Shown here: piece after piece, positions 49,492 to 59,044 of the stretch | Layout of the letters: the number at the start of each line of letters is the position of its first letter | Position numbering within the stretch: position 1 is the first letter of the stretch | DNA from: DATBSL01 sp964561785 | GTDB lineage: Bacteria; Acidobacteriota; Vicinamibacteria; Fen-336 | Length of the DNA stretch: 64,000 nt | NCBI GenBank assembly: GCA_964561785.1 | Contig: CAZLRF010000013.1 | Span: 1 to 64,000 of the forward strand | Reading direction: 5' to 3' | The notes under the pieces: generated by a model | Told to the model about the DNA's origin: nothing | Database searches by the model: none | The model's input: the letters and a program-made list of their open reading frames with translations, nothing else | Program-made: the position numbers and the translations under genes

Positions 49492-50130
49492 GTGAACATT
49501 CTTCTCGTCGACCTGCTCTGCTGCGTCGTGGCCTGCGGGGGCTCACCAGCCCAGCCGACTGGGGTCTGCCGGCGATACGCGTCGGCGTACGCTGCCAACG
49601 GAACCGCCTATCGTTGCGCCTTCGCACCGGGAAACGCCCTTCTTTCGTGTAGGAGCGGCCCCAGCCTCAGTGACGACTGGCAGTACGCCAGCGCCGCGGA
49701 CTTCGTAGACGAGGCACGCGTGCCGAATCGCCTCAGGGTTCGGGCCCGTAGGTTCGAGGCACTTGGCATGGTAGGTACATCTCGGACACTCCTCACGGAG
49801 TACCGCTACGACGACGCGGGTCGGTTGATCAGCCGTCGGCGCACGAACGACTACACCATTGGCAGCTTCGAACTCGATCGTGTGGAATTCGGTTCGTGGG
49901 ACAGCCTGGGCCGGCCGGTTAGCGGCACGATGCATGTCGGCGACCGATCCGGCCTGTTCACCCTTGCCTACAACGACGCCGCGCGGGAGGTCGAGGCGTC
50001 CAACGGCGAGTCCGTGACGCTTGATGCCAATGGCAACGTCGTCCGGGAAACTCTCGCCTCCGGATTCGGCGAATCAGGCCGGACCGCTGTTGAATACGTC
50101 GTTCAAGGTACCGCGGAGTTCTGCAGGTGA
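49492..50130 (+). CDS. Putative lipoprotein
   Basis: 212 aa, GTG at 49492 with AGGAG upstream. The N-terminus VNILLVDLLCCVVACGG gives a lipobox (VVAC) for lipid attachment. The body contains YD-repeat-like strands: YRYDDAGRLISRRR, WDSLGRPVSGTM, LDANGNVVRE. This suggests an extracellular beta-rich lipoprotein related to YD/RHS-type repeats. Function unknown. Confidence 0.65.
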   Translation: MNILLVDLLCCVVACGGSPAQPTGVCRRYASAYAANGTAYRCAFAPGNALLSCRSGPSLSDDWQYASAADFVDEARVPNRLRVRARRFEALGMVGTSRTLLTEYRYDDAGRLISRRRTNDYTIGSFELDRVEFGSWDSLGRPVSGTMHVGDRSGLFTLAYNDAAREVEASNGESVTLDANGNVVRETLASGFGESGRTAVEYVVQGTAEFCR

Positions 50131-50266
50131 GCCCGCGAGCGTGGCGCCGAAAGCCGGGATCGCTGAGGCTCCTCTCGGGTGGCCTGGTCCGGTCGAGGCG
50201 GCGCACGCGTGGAGCGTACGAGCCCTACCCAGGACGGGAGTACGGGTACGGCGGCGGTCGGCCCGC

Positions 50267-50965
50267 ATGCCTGTGAGCGGAGGTCAGCGGGTGCTGCTCG
50301 CGTGGAGCAGTGGGAAGGACAGCGCGTTCGCCCTGCATGTCCTGCGTGGGCGAGGCGTGGAAGTGACGGGCCTCTTGACCACGATCAACGACGCCTTCGA
50401 TCGCGTGGCGATGCACGGCGTTCGGACGTCCCTGCTGCGGGCTCAGGCCGAGGCCGTGGGGCTGCCGCTGACTGAAGTCCGACTCCCCTCGCCCTGCCCG
50501 AACGAAGCCTACGAAGCCGCCATGACGGAGGCGGTGAGCCTGGCCCGGCTGCAGGGGGTGACGGCCGTGGCGTTCGGCGATCTGTTCCTGGAGGACGTGC
50601 GACGCTACCGAGAGGAGCGCATGGCGGGCACCGGGCTACGCGCCCTCTTCCCGATCTGGGGTCGGCCCACCAGGGAGCTGGCCGAGGAGATGCTGGCCGC
50701 GGGACAGATGGCGGTGATCACCTGCGTCGATACTCGGAAGCTGCCGCGGGAGTTCGTGGGCCGGGCGTTCGACGCCTCCTTGGCAGCGGATCTGCCGGCG
50801 GGCACCGACCCATGCGGTGAGAACGGTGAGTTTCACACCTTCGCCTGGAACGGCCCAGCGTTCCACCATCCAGTTCCGATACGGCTGGGCGTGACCGTGG
50901 AGCGCGATGGGTTCGCTTTCGTGGACGTGCTGCCCGGTTCGCCGGGATCGGCTGCCGGGCCGTGA
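50267..50965 (+). CDS. PP-loop ATPase, Dph6/diphthine-ammonia-ligase-like
   Basis: 232 aa of the adenine nucleotide alpha-hydrolase superfamily. The PP-loop SSGKDSA is at residues 14-20 (RVLLAWSSGKDSAFALHVL); later FGDLFLEDVRRYREER and GENGEFHTFAWNGP are typical of the Dph6-type family. In eukaryotes it amidates diphthine; bacterial members have unknown substrates. ATG at 50267; upstream frame extension rejected for low coding quality. Confidence 0.82.
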   Translation: MPVSGGQRVLLAWSSGKDSAFALHVLRGRGVEVTGLLTTINDAFDRVAMHGVRTSLLRAQAEAVGLPLTEVRLPSPCPNEAYEAAMTEAVSLARLQGVTAVAFGDLFLEDVRRYREERMAGTGLRALFPIWGRPTRELAEEMLAAGQMAVITCVDTRKLPREFVGRAFDASLAADLPAGTDPCGENGEFHTFAWNGPAFHHPVPIRLGVTVERDGFAFVDVLPGSPGSAAGP

Positions 50966-50984
50966 ACAGGGTGAGGGCGGGGAC

Positions 50985-51149
50985 ATGACGGGACGAGTAG
51001 TGGTGACTGCAGTCGTCTACGTCGGCACGCTCGTGCCGACGGCGATCGCGGCGTTCGTCATCGTTATGATCTTCGCAGGTCCCCACGCGGGCCTGCTTCC
51101 TTCATGGCTGGAACCCGTCGTCCTGGGTGCCGGCTGGCTAGCTGTCTGA
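50985..51149 (+). CDS. 54-aa membrane protein
   Basis: Short frame with one to two helices (VVVTAVVYVGTLVPTAIAAFVIVMIF; WLEPVVLGAGWLAV), 19 bp downstream of the PP-loop gene. Weakly supported. Confidence 0.4.
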   Translation: MTGRVVVTAVVYVGTLVPTAIAAFVIVMIFAGPHAGLLPSWLEPVVLGAGWLAV

Positions 51150-51295
51150 TCGTTCCCGTGCTCGTGGCGCGGCCGGCATGGCGACGGATCCGTGAGAGAG
51201 GGCGAAAGCCCCAAAGCGTGAAGGCCGCCAGCGGGTCAGTCGACTCGGACTAGGGCGAGCGTGCCCTTGGGGCTGCCGGCGTTGAGTATGCCCCG

Positions 51296-51311
51296 CCTAC
51301 CAGCAGGTAGG
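51296..51311. promoter_or_regulatory. CTAC-N6-GTAG site 3
   Basis: CCTAC-CAGCAG-GTAGG, 85 bp upstream of the ATG at 51396. The right side GTAGGTGAGCC is shared with site 2. Confidence 0.6.
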
Positions 51312-51395
51312 TGAGCCTGCGAACCGAACGTCCTAGGATCAGACTGGCCCCAAACGTTTGAAAGGGGCGGGCGCCGGAGGAGGAGAACGGTTGGG

Positions 51396-52142
51396 ATGAG
51401 TTTGTCTCTCTTGTACATCGCGTATTCGCTGGGCCTCTTGGCTGCTCTGTACCTCCGGGGAAGCAAGGCCGTCGCGCCTCGCGGCTTCACGGGGACGATG
51501 CCGACCGTATCGAAGCTGCTCGTCATCGGTGCGACCGGCGGCACGGGCCGAGCACTCGTTCTTGAGGCCCTCGAGCGCGGGTACATCGTGACGGGTCTCG
51601 CGAGGGACCCAGCCCGGCTCGCGATCGAGCACGCCAACCTCAGAGTGCTCAGGGGCGACGTGCTCGATCCCGAGTCCGTGGCCGAGGCGGTCCGCGGCCA
51701 GGACGCGGTGATCTGCGCTCTTGGCCACAAGCGCTTCTTCTACCCGACGCGAGTGCTCTCCGCGGGGACGAGGATTCTGCTGCGGGCGATGGGCGCCCAT
51801 GGCGTCCGCCGACTCGTTTGCCAGACGTCGCTCGGGATCGGCAACAGCGCCGGCCGCATGGGCCTGTACTACACGCTGTTCGTGATTCCTGTGATCTTGC
51901 CCTTCTACTTCTGGGACAAGACACGCCAGGAGCGCCTCATCGAAGAGAGCCAGACCCAGTGGACCATCGTCCGGCCCAGCGCCCTCTCAAACGCGCCCGC
52001 CCGCGGGAGCTGCCGGCACGGGCGTACCGTCGGCAGCCCGCTGTGGACGCTCAGCGTGGCTCGAGCCGATGTGGCGCGGTTCATACTGGACGAGCTCGCC
52101 AATCCCCGGTACCTCGGCAGCACTGTGGGCGTGACGTCGTAG
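51396..52142 (+). CDS. NAD(P)-binding atypical SDR-like protein
   Basis: 248 aa. A short N-terminal hydrophobic helix (SLLYIAYSLGLLAALYL) precedes the Rossmann motif GATGGTGRALV. Further NmrA/SDR-a5-like features: GDVLDPESVAEAVRGQDAVICALG, TSLGIGNSAG, WTIVRPSAL. It probably binds NAD(P)H and acts as a reductase or redox sensor. Start at 51396 keeps the membrane helix; an internal ATG at 51498 would remove it. Confidence 0.78.
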   Translation: MSLSLLYIAYSLGLLAALYLRGSKAVAPRGFTGTMPTVSKLLVIGATGGTGRALVLEALERGYIVTGLARDPARLAIEHANLRVLRGDVLDPESVAEAVRGQDAVICALGHKRFFYPTRVLSAGTRILLRAMGAHGVRRLVCQTSLGIGNSAGRMGLYYTLFVIPVILPFYFWDKTRQERLIEESQTQWTIVRPSALSNAPARGSCRHGRTVGSPLWTLSVARADVARFILDELANPRYLGSTVGVTS

Positions 52143-52173
52143 TTCCCGGTTCGACGGACGCGAGAGGGTCCTC

Positions 52174-52674
52174 ATGCTGAGCTACTTGGTGTGGAAGCTG
52201 GCGCACAACGTCGCCGTGATCCTGTTCCTGGGCAACATCATCACCGGGCTCTTCTGGGGAGCGCATGCACGGCGTACGCGGGACCTGCGAGTGGTCGGGG
52301 CCGTCTTCGACGGCATCATTCGGAGCGATCGCTGGTTCACCCTCCCTTCCGTGCTCGTCGTACTCGTCAGTGGGATCATCGTCGCGGGGCGCGCGGGTCT
52401 GCCGGTCTTCGGAACGGGCTGGATCCTGTGGTCGAGCGCGTCGTTCGCGGTATCCGGCCTGCTGTTCGTCCTGCGAGTGGCGCCACTTCAGAGGCAGATC
52501 CGGGACCTGGCACTGAGCGGAGATCTCGCACGGAACACGGCTGGGGCGGAGGAAGGATGGGGCCGTGTGGGGGCCCTGTACCGGCAATGGGAGGTCTTCG
52601 GGGGTCTCTCGATCGCGGCCGCTGTGTTGCCCCTGGTGCTCATGGTGCTGAAGACTTCCCTGCCGGCTTTCTGA
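52174..52674 (+). CDS. DUF2269-family membrane protein
   Basis: 166 aa with four predicted helices. Conserved-looking VWKLAHNVAVILFLGNIITGLFWGAHARRTRD and DRWFTLPSVLVVLVSGIIVA match the DUF2269 group. It lies 31 bp after the NAD(P)-binding gene, probably co-transcribed. Function unknown. Confidence 0.75.
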   Translation: MLSYLVWKLAHNVAVILFLGNIITGLFWGAHARRTRDLRVVGAVFDGIIRSDRWFTLPSVLVVLVSGIIVAGRAGLPVFGTGWILWSSASFAVSGLLFVLRVAPLQRQIRDLALSGDLARNTAGAEEGWGRVGALYRQWEVFGGLSIAAAVLPLVLMVLKTSLPAF

Positions 52675-52787
52675 TCGAGGATCCGCGTCCCGAAGCCACC
52701 CCGAGCCCTCTCCGTGGCACGCCGACTGGAGGACACAGCGGAGAGGGGCCCGCGAGCGAGCCACGCCGTCCGTCTTGCCGGCCAGGA

Positions 52788-55013
52788 TCACTCCCCGCCC
52801 TCGATGAACTCTAGGGCGCGGGCCAGCACCTCGTCGCGGCCCTCGCGGATGCCCCTGAGCGTGGGACGCGCATTCACGTCCGGAACGATGCCGACGCGCT
52901 GGAGTTGACCTCCGTCCGCATGTCGGACGGACTGGCCCGTGAAGTTCACCACGATGCCGCCCGGCAGGATCGTGCGCGTGACGCCTCCGTCGGCACCGCT
53001 CGTCTGGGCGCCAACGAATGTCGCCTTGGCGACGGACTTGATGAGGGCGCAAATGTGCTCGGCGGCGCTCTGCGTACCGGCGTCCACGAGCACGACGACC
53101 TTGCCTCCATAGCGCCCGGCTGAAGCAGACTCGGGGTGTCTCCAGGGCTTCTCGTCGAGCCAGAAGCTGCCGGTCGTGCCGTCGTAGCGCGGGAGGCCAC
53201 CGAGCACGGTCGGCCGAAAGCCGGGCGGCGCGAGGCGCGTCACGAATGATCGGGCCCCGCTGGATGGGTAGCCGCGCATGTCGAGGACGAGCGCCGGCGT
53301 GTCCCGGATCGTCTCGAACGCCGCTGACGTATCGCTCGCGTCGAGCCGCGCGAGGTCGATGTAACCGTAGCCTCCAGGTAGAACGGCGTACCCCGGTCCC
53401 TTGCGGGCGGCGCTGCGCGGGGCCGGGCCAGAGAGCGTCCGCTCCAGCGTCGCCCGCCGGAGCTGACCATCCTCGCCGCGAATCTCGAGCGCCGCGGGTG
53501 TCCCCAGGGGCCCCAGCAGGAACTGCGCATCGATCTTGTTCTCCAGACGGCCCGCTGTAGAGGCGGCGAGGTAGCGCCGCAGGCGCTGGCGGCGAATCAG
53601 TGCGTCTTCGCCATCAACCGAGACGACGACGTCGCCGACGCGAAGGCCGGACGGGCCGGTCTCCGGGATCTCAGTGACCACCACCTGCCCTTCGATCAGG
53701 TCGACGCGGGCGGGCGGGCGGTGCGTGCCGAAGTAGGCATCGAGCGCGGGAGCCGACACGGTGACGTGTGGATCCTGGATCCGAGTCGTCAGCTCTGCCA
53801 CGGCCAGGGCGTAGTCCGTCGCATCGCGTGCATCGCGCATCCTGGGGACGAACTCCAGGAGCGTCTCGGCCCATGGACGGTCCGTGAGGTCCTTGTAGGG
53901 GAAGAAGTACTCGATGACGGCGTATAGGCGAGCCAGCGCCAGCAGGCGGTGGGGCGGGTCAGGATAGGGCGTCTCCGAGAAGTCGTCTTCGACGAAGGCG
54001 TTGTAGCGGAACGACGCCGACACGGGGCCGTTGATCCTGCGCTCTCTGCGCGGCGTGCTCGTGAGGGCCAACGCGAGGTCGATCGCGGATCCGGCGGACA
54101 TGGTCCCCGCCACCGCGTCCGGCAACAAGCCCGCGCCGCCGTCGGAGCGGAGCCACTCGCCGTGCCGGACGGAGATCGACAGCCCCGGCTCGACTTCGAA
54201 CGTCGCGACCATGACGCCCGCCTCCGGAACCGGCGCGTCGGCCACGATCGCCGCCAGGCCCGCGGACTGAAGCCCGATTAGGAGCGGGTGGAGGTCGCCG
54301 GTGCCGCGGTCGACGATGATCGCGAGTCGTGGCGCGGTCCTGCCTTGACCGCGCACCGAGCCGGAGCTGACCGTCGTCAGGCCGGACTCCCACGGCCCGA
54401 GGCCTCCACCGGGTCCGCCGTGAATGCTCTGCATCATGTAGAGCGCGTGGGTTAGGAAGCGGGCCGGAGCGAGCGTGACGTCCCGGTCGAGCAGCAGCGG
54501 GAGGCACTGCGTGATCGCGTCCGTGAGCTCCCAACCGGGCTTTCGGGTCACCGCCCCTCGCAGGTCGAGGACCACCCGCTCGAAGCGCGCCGCCTCTTCG
54601 ACGCGGGCGCAGACCTCGGAACGCAGGCCGGGGGTCCCCTCGAGCGCGCGATCGTTGGGGATCACGAGGACCGCGGCTTGCGGACCCACCATCTCGATTC
54701 GCACCGGGTTCGGCTCGGGCGTGGGAGCTGGCGCGGGCTCGACTTGAGGGTTCAGCAGGCGTGTCACCGGATCCCCCAGCTCGGCGAGCAGCGTGGCGAT
54801 CACCGCCCGGTACTCGTCGTCCGACGAGGCGCGCTCCGCCGCCGGAAGGGCCCGAAGGAAGGCGCCGTCCCAGTCGATGCGGGACGTCGCCATGGCGGGA
54901 TGTACGTACTTGACGTACCCCCACGCCCGCGCCATCCCCGCCACGCGGGCCGCGGACGGGTCAGCAGCCGTCGACGCCATCAGCAGAGCCGCCGCCGCCG
55001 CGAATGGGCTCAT
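52788..55013 (-). CDS. S41-family peptidase, large form
   Basis: 741 aa, ATG at 55013 with GGAGGCGAGG directly upstream. Signal peptide, then helical ARAWGYVKYVHPA (S41 N-terminal type), a PDZ-like unit (VTEIPETGPSGLRVGDVVVSVDGED), and the C-terminal protease core GYIDLARLD..., ALVLDMRGYPSSG, VVLVDAGTQSAAEHICALIK with the likely nucleophile Ser in TQSAAE. Secreted C-terminal-processing-type peptidase; substrate unknown. Confidence 0.83.
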   Translation of the reverse strand: MSPFAAAAALLMASTAADPSAARVAGMARAWGYVKYVHPAMATSRIDWDGAFLRALPAAERASSDDEYRAVIATLLAELGDPVTRLLNPQVEPAPAPTPEPNPVRIEMVGPQAAVLVIPNDRALEGTPGLRSEVCARVEEAARFERVVLDLRGAVTRKPGWELTDAITQCLPLLLDRDVTLAPARFLTHALYMMQSIHGGPGGGLGPWESGLTTVSSGSVRGQGRTAPRLAIIVDRGTGDLHPLLIGLQSAGLAAIVADAPVPEAGVMVATFEVEPGLSISVRHGEWLRSDGGAGLLPDAVAGTMSAGSAIDLALALTSTPRRERRINGPVSASFRYNAFVEDDFSETPYPDPPHRLLALARLYAVIEYFFPYKDLTDRPWAETLLEFVPRMRDARDATDYALAVAELTTRIQDPHVTVSAPALDAYFGTHRPPARVDLIEGQVVVTEIPETGPSGLRVGDVVVSVDGEDALIRRQRLRRYLAASTAGRLENKIDAQFLLGPLGTPAALEIRGEDGQLRRATLERTLSGPAPRSAARKGPGYAVLPGGYGYIDLARLDASDTSAAFETIRDTPALVLDMRGYPSSGARSFVTRLAPPGFRPTVLGGLPRYDGTTGSFWLDEKPWRHPESASAGRYGGKVVVLVDAGTQSAAEHICALIKSVAKATFVGAQTSGADGGVTRTILPGGIVVNFTGQSVRHADGGQLQRVGIVPDVNARPTLRGIREGRDEVLARALEFIEGGE

Positions 55014-55330
55014 CCTCGCCTCCTGCCGGACAGGCACCGCAACGTCTCTGGCGTTTCGTCAACTCCAACCGGTTGGTCCACGGCATCGCTCAGAACTGTC
55101 GTCATATCCGTCGAACACCCCTGTGAGCTTCGGCATGTGGTCTCTCTCCTGTCACGTCAAGCAGCGGAAGGGTGTCTCGAGGTAAGTCTAGAGGGGGCGG
55201 GAGGGCGGGGCACCTACCTGTTGGTAGTGGCCCGCGGCAGCCGACATGGGCGGGGTCGGCCTCACCCGGATTCGCGACCCTGTTAACCCGAGCTTCTCCT
55301 CCATCGTTTCAAGAGTTGGAAGGAGAACGA
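55014..55330. other. Divergent gap between two S41 peptidase genes
   Basis: No gene supported. Holds the CTAC-N6-GTAG site 4 at 55211-55230 and both promoters, not clearly identified. Confidence 0.5.
55211..55230. promoter_or_regulatory. CTAC-N6-GTAG site 4
   Basis: CACCTAC-CTGTTG-GTAGTGG, 101 bp upstream of the ATG at 55331. Confidence 0.6.
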
Positions 55331-56638
55331 ATGCGACTCGCAGCCAGCCTAGGACTCGTGGCCTTCTTGGTTCGTCCCTTGGTTTCTCACGCCGGCGAAA
55401 TGCCGCTGAATCGAGAGCGTCGGGAGGCGATCATCGAGAAGACGCTCGAGTACGTCAGAGCAAACTACGTCTACCCTGCGCGGGTCGCGGCGGTCGAGCG
55501 AGCGCTTCGCGAGAACATCCGGGCGGGCAAGTACGACACCTTCGCCGGATGGGACGGCTTCCTCGACGCTCTGAACGGGGACATGGAGGCGGCAGCGAAC
55601 GACAAACACTTGAGGGTGATCAACAACCCGCGGATAGCCGCGCAACTCCGGCAGGAGGCCGCCGGAACCGGGGAGGTCTCTCCGCAGTTCCTGGCGATGC
55701 TCAAGGGCAGCAACTTCCGGCTGAAGCGGGCCGAGTCCCTCGACGGCAACGTCGGGTATTTCAAGTTCGACAACTTCGTCGAACCGCGCTTCGCCCGAGA
55801 GGCTTTCGTCGGGGCGATGAACATGGTGCACGCCTCCGCCGCTCTCATCCTGGACCTGTCGGACAACGGCGGGGGCGCGTCAGAGGCCGCCGACCTGTTG
55901 CTCAGCTACTTCCTGCCAGAGGGGACTCGCATCGGCGAGTCGTGGGACCGTGTGACGAACAAGACGACCGTCTCGACCGTGACCCGATCCCCGGAGGTGA
56001 AGCCGCTACTCGACATCCCCGTTTACGTACTCGTGAGCGAGCGCACGGCCTCCGCCGCCGAGGCTGTCGCGTACAGCCTCCAGCAGGCGAAGCGCGCCAT
56101 CGTCGTTGGCACGCGGTCGAAGGGTATGGCGAACGCCGGACAGCACTTCCTGATCGACGATAGGCTCTTCGTGATGGTCCCGACCATACTCACCCGGAAT
56201 TCGGTCAGCGGGACGAACTGGGAGGGCGTCGGTGTCACCCCTGACATCGTCGTCGCACGGGGCAAGGCACGCGAGGCAGCGACGGCGCACGCCCTCCGCA
56301 GGCTGGCGGAGGGCGAACCCGTCAAGACGCAGAAGGAGCGCTTGGCGTTCATGGCCGACGGCTACGCAGCCGCCGTCTCGGCGGAGCCGGCCCCTCAAGG
56401 TCTGCTCGAGGCGTGCGTTGGGCAATACGATGGAGGCCAGGCGGTCGTGCAGCAGGATGGGCTGTACTTCGTCAGTGGGGACGCTATCCGAAGAATGACG
56501 TACTTGGGGGATCGGACTTTCGCCGTTGATGGACGCCCCGACTTCAGGCTCCGATTCCAGGCTGACGAAGGGCAGACGACGCGGCTGGACGTCCTCTGGT
56601 ACGACGAGACCTCGGACAGCCATCTGAGGCTCAGGTAG
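55331..56638 (+). CDS. S41-family peptidase (IRBP/Tsp-like)
   Basis: 435 aa, ATG at 55331 after AAGGAGA. Signal peptide (ASLGLVAFLVRPLVSHAG), N-terminal helices, and the S41 core GNVGYFKFDNF, ALILDLSDNGGG, VYVLVSERTASAAEAVAYSLQ with Ser in TASAAE, then WEGVGVTPDIVV. A small C-terminal beta domain of about 90 residues follows. Secreted or periplasmic protease. Confidence 0.85.
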   Translation: MRLAASLGLVAFLVRPLVSHAGEMPLNRERREAIIEKTLEYVRANYVYPARVAAVERALRENIRAGKYDTFAGWDGFLDALNGDMEAAANDKHLRVINNPRIAAQLRQEAAGTGEVSPQFLAMLKGSNFRLKRAESLDGNVGYFKFDNFVEPRFAREAFVGAMNMVHASAALILDLSDNGGGASEAADLLLSYFLPEGTRIGESWDRVTNKTTVSTVTRSPEVKPLLDIPVYVLVSERTASAAEAVAYSLQQAKRAIVVGTRSKGMANAGQHFLIDDRLFVMVPTILTRNSVSGTNWEGVGVTPDIVVARGKAREAATAHALRRLAEGEPVKTQKERLAFMADGYAAAVSAEPAPQGLLEACVGQYDGGQAVVQQDGLYFVSGDAIRRMTYLGDRTFAVDGRPDFRLRFQADEGQTTRLDVLWYDETSDSHLRLR

Positions 56639-56653
56639 AGGAGAAGAGATCCG

Positions 56654-57130
56654 ATGGCGCCCTACGAGGAAACCATCTTCATCCTGACCATCTTGAGCTT
56701 CGGCGCGTTCGTCACATGGCTCGTCGCCCGCTACGCAACGGAACGCGCGCGCGAGCGAGAGCGCCGGGCTCGCGTTGTCGAGGCCCAGATCGAGAAGTTC
56801 GCCGAAGCCGGCGACTTCATCGCCTTCGCGCGCAGCGAGGTGGGACTCACATGGATTCGGGCAGACTCGGGCGAGACCCGCGTGGCGAGAGGCTTGCTCG
56901 TGTTGGCCCTGCTCGGGATTCTGTCGTTGGCCTTGGGTATCGCGCTTCTGGTCAACGGCTCCTGGCTCTCTGGAGCGGCCGACGCCGCGACCAGCAGTTG
57001 GTGGGGTACGGTGCTCGTCGGCCTGGGGGTTGGCTCCCTGGCCGCTTTGGCGGCTCTCGATCGGCTAGCGCGGCGTTGGGGCCTTGGCGCCTCTGGGTCG
57101 GGTTCGCGCGACGCCGCTGAGAGCCGATGA
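56654..57130 (+). CDS. 158-aa membrane protein
   Basis: Helix near the N-terminus (TIFILTILSFGAFVTWLVA), a basic cytoplasmic stretch with coiled-coil (ERARERERRARVVEAQIEKF), then two more helices. It lies 15 bp after the S41 gene and 3 bp before the sigma-factor gene. Topology fits DUF6249-like membrane proteins found beside ECF sigma factors; family call is tentative. Confidence 0.6.
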   Translation: MAPYEETIFILTILSFGAFVTWLVARYATERARERERRARVVEAQIEKFAEAGDFIAFARSEVGLTWIRADSGETRVARGLLVLALLGILSLALGIALLVNGSWLSGAADAATSSWWGTVLVGLGVGSLAALAALDRLARRWGLGASGSGSRDAAESR

Positions 57131-57133
57131 GAG

Positions 57134-57619
57134 ATGACCGACCCCGATCTCGAGGGGTTCTACCGCAGGGTGTACCCCCGACTCTGGGCTTACCTCGTGC
57201 GCACGACGCGGGAGCAGGCGCTCGCCGAGGAGCTCACGCAGGAGGCGTTCGTGCGACTCCTCTCCAGCCGAGGAGCCGCCTTGCCGGAGTCCGGCCGTAG
57301 CGCGTACCTCTTCCGGATCGCGGAGAACCTGGTCCGGGACACGGCGCGCCGCCGCGCACGCGAAAGGACAGTCCCCCTCGAGACGACGCCCGAACCCGCG
57401 GCGCCAGCCCCCGCGGATCCGGTCAGCCGTCGTGCGACGGAGGCCCTGGCAGCCCTGCCCGAGCGCGGGCGCAAGCTGCTCTGGCTGGCTCACGTCGAAG
57501 AGTGGAAGCACGCTGAGATCGCGGCCCTGCTGGGCATCGCGACCGGCAGCGTCCGGGTGCTGCTGTACCGGGCCCGGCGACGTTTTCAGGAGGTCCTCGC
57601 ACGGAGGGAGACGCCATGA
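57134..57619 (+). CDS. ECF-type RNA polymerase sigma factor
   Basis: 161 aa. Region 2: LWAYLVRTTREQALAEELTQEAFVRLL and SAYLFRIAENLVRDTARRR; region 4: LPERGRKLLWLAHVEEWKHAEIAALLGIATGSVRVLLYRARRRF. Complete ECF sigma-70. Coupled by ATGA to the downstream membrane gene, which may be its anti-sigma factor. Confidence 0.88.
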   Translation: MTDPDLEGFYRRVYPRLWAYLVRTTREQALAEELTQEAFVRLLSSRGAALPESGRSAYLFRIAENLVRDTARRRARERTVPLETTPEPAAPAPADPVSRRATEALAALPERGRKLLWLAHVEEWKHAEIAALLGIATGSVRVLLYRARRRFQEVLARRETP

Positions 57620-57939
57620 ATCCTGCGCACGACCCTGTTGCGGAGCACCTGGCGTCGATTGCCCGGAGCACGGTGACGGCGGCGCCCGCGCCCAAGCCAT
57701 TCGCGGTCGTCCGGATCCTGGCCGACCGCCGCCGTTCAGAGATGGCGGCGCACCGAACCCTCGCTCTGCTCACCGTCGCGAGCCTCGCACCGATGGTCGT
57801 CGTTCTTCTGGCGTGGGCGTTGCAGCCAGCGCCCGGCGCTGGCGGCCGTTTCGCCGCGCTCACCGTCGCCCTCACGCTCGTTCCGGCGATCGCGGCGGTC
57901 GCGCGCCTGCTCGGAACGCCCCGTCCTATGAAGGTCTGA
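57616..57939 (+). CDS. Putative membrane anti-sigma-like protein
   Basis: 107 aa with two helices (TVASLAPMVVVLLAWAL; FAALTVALTLVPAIAAVARLL) after a 50-residue cytoplasmic part. Overlaps the sigma-factor gene by 4 bp. No anti-sigma zinc motif is visible, so the role is inferred from position. Confidence 0.6.
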   Translation: MNPAHDPVAEHLASIARSTVTAAPAPKPFAVVRILADRRRSEMAAHRTLALLTVASLAPMVVVLLAWALQPAPGAGGRFAALTVALTLVPAIAAVARLLGTPRPMKV

Positions 57940-58019
57940 CGCGGACATAGGGATCCGGTCAGACGGTGGGGACTTTGCGGGTGCCATCGCGGGATGACAC
58001 GCAATCGGGAGGCGCTGCA

Positions 58020-58958
58020 ATGAAGGGGTTCCTCGTTGTCGGCGGCGGCATCGGGCTCGCGGTAACGCTCGCTCTCGGGGCGACTCTCTTCTCCGCGCAG
58101 CGCGCTGACTACGGCTGGTATCCCGAGGTAGGCCGCCCGACGTTCACCGCAGAGCACCCGCGAGTCCTGTTCGACGAGGGGCATCACAACGCCTCCACGA
58201 TCGGGCTGAGCGGCCGCTACTGGCCGTTCGCGAGGCTGCTGCGCGCCGACGGCTACACGGTGGAGCGGGGGAACGCTGCGTTCACGCCGAGCCTCCTGCG
58301 CGGTGTGCACGTACTCGTCATAGCGAACGCGTCCGGGGCGCCGAAGCCGCAGTTCTTCGGCATCAACCTCCCGTTGGAAACACGTCGGCGCCGTGGTGAC
58401 CCGGCCTTCACCGAGGCCGAGATCAGGGTCGTTCGATCGTGGGTCGAGGAAGGCGGGTCGCTTCTCCTGATCGCCGACCACGCGCCGTTCGGCGAGGCGG
58501 CTGAGGGCCTCGCGGCCGCGCTCGGCGTGACCATGCACAAGGGTTTCGTCGAGGTTCCGGGGGAACCGTCCGACCCACTGGTCTTCTCCGCGCAGAACGG
58601 ACGCCTCGGCGAGCATCCGATCATCGCCGGTGGCCGGCGTGCCGGAAGGGTCTCCCGGGTGATGACCTACACAGGCCAATCCCTGGACGGCCCTCCTGGC
58701 GCCACGGTGCTGTTGCGCCTGCCGGGCAACGCGGTCGAGGCAGTGCCTTCCAACCACGACAGCCTGCTCGAGCGCCCCGCCGGGCCCGCTCAGGGGCTCG
58801 CGGTTGAACTTGGGCGAGGGCGAGTTGTGGTCCTGGGAGAGGGTGGCATGGTCACGGCGCAGGTGTACCGTGGCGTTCCGTACGGGGTCAGCGCCAAGGA
58901 CAACGACAACATGCTCTTCGTGCGCAACGTCATGCGGTGGTTGTGCGGAAGACTGTGA
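58020..58958 (+). CDS. DUF4350/GATase-like secreted protein
   Basis: 312 aa. N-terminal membrane helix/signal (VVGGGIGLAVTLALGATLF), then VLFDEGHHNASTI, VHVLVIANAS, VRSWVEEGGSLLLIADHAPF, of the flavodoxin-like DUF4350 or GATase-1-like fold. Ends with GRVVVLGEGGMVTAQ. Likely ligand-binding or hydrolase-like; function unknown. Confidence 0.65.
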   Translation: MKGFLVVGGGIGLAVTLALGATLFSAQRADYGWYPEVGRPTFTAEHPRVLFDEGHHNASTIGLSGRYWPFARLLRADGYTVERGNAAFTPSLLRGVHVLVIANASGAPKPQFFGINLPLETRRRRGDPAFTEAEIRVVRSWVEEGGSLLLIADHAPFGEAAEGLAAALGVTMHKGFVEVPGEPSDPLVFSAQNGRLGEHPIIAGGRRAGRVSRVMTYTGQSLDGPPGATVLLRLPGNAVEAVPSNHDSLLERPAGPAQGLAVELGRGRVVVLGEGGMVTAQVYRGVPYGVSAKDNDNMLFVRNVMRWLCGRL

Positions 58959-59044
58959 CCCGGCTGGGCGCGAGGCGCCGTAGGGGCGTGGGCGCTTGAA
59001 GTCGTCCTGTTCGAGTGGGAGCTGAGTGGCCACGCTCTCCGTGT

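Noticed and set aside
52015..52035. CGGGCGTACC as a possible second attachment site of the tRNA-Arg island
   Set aside because: Only 10 bases match, and they lie inside the intact NAD(P)-binding gene.
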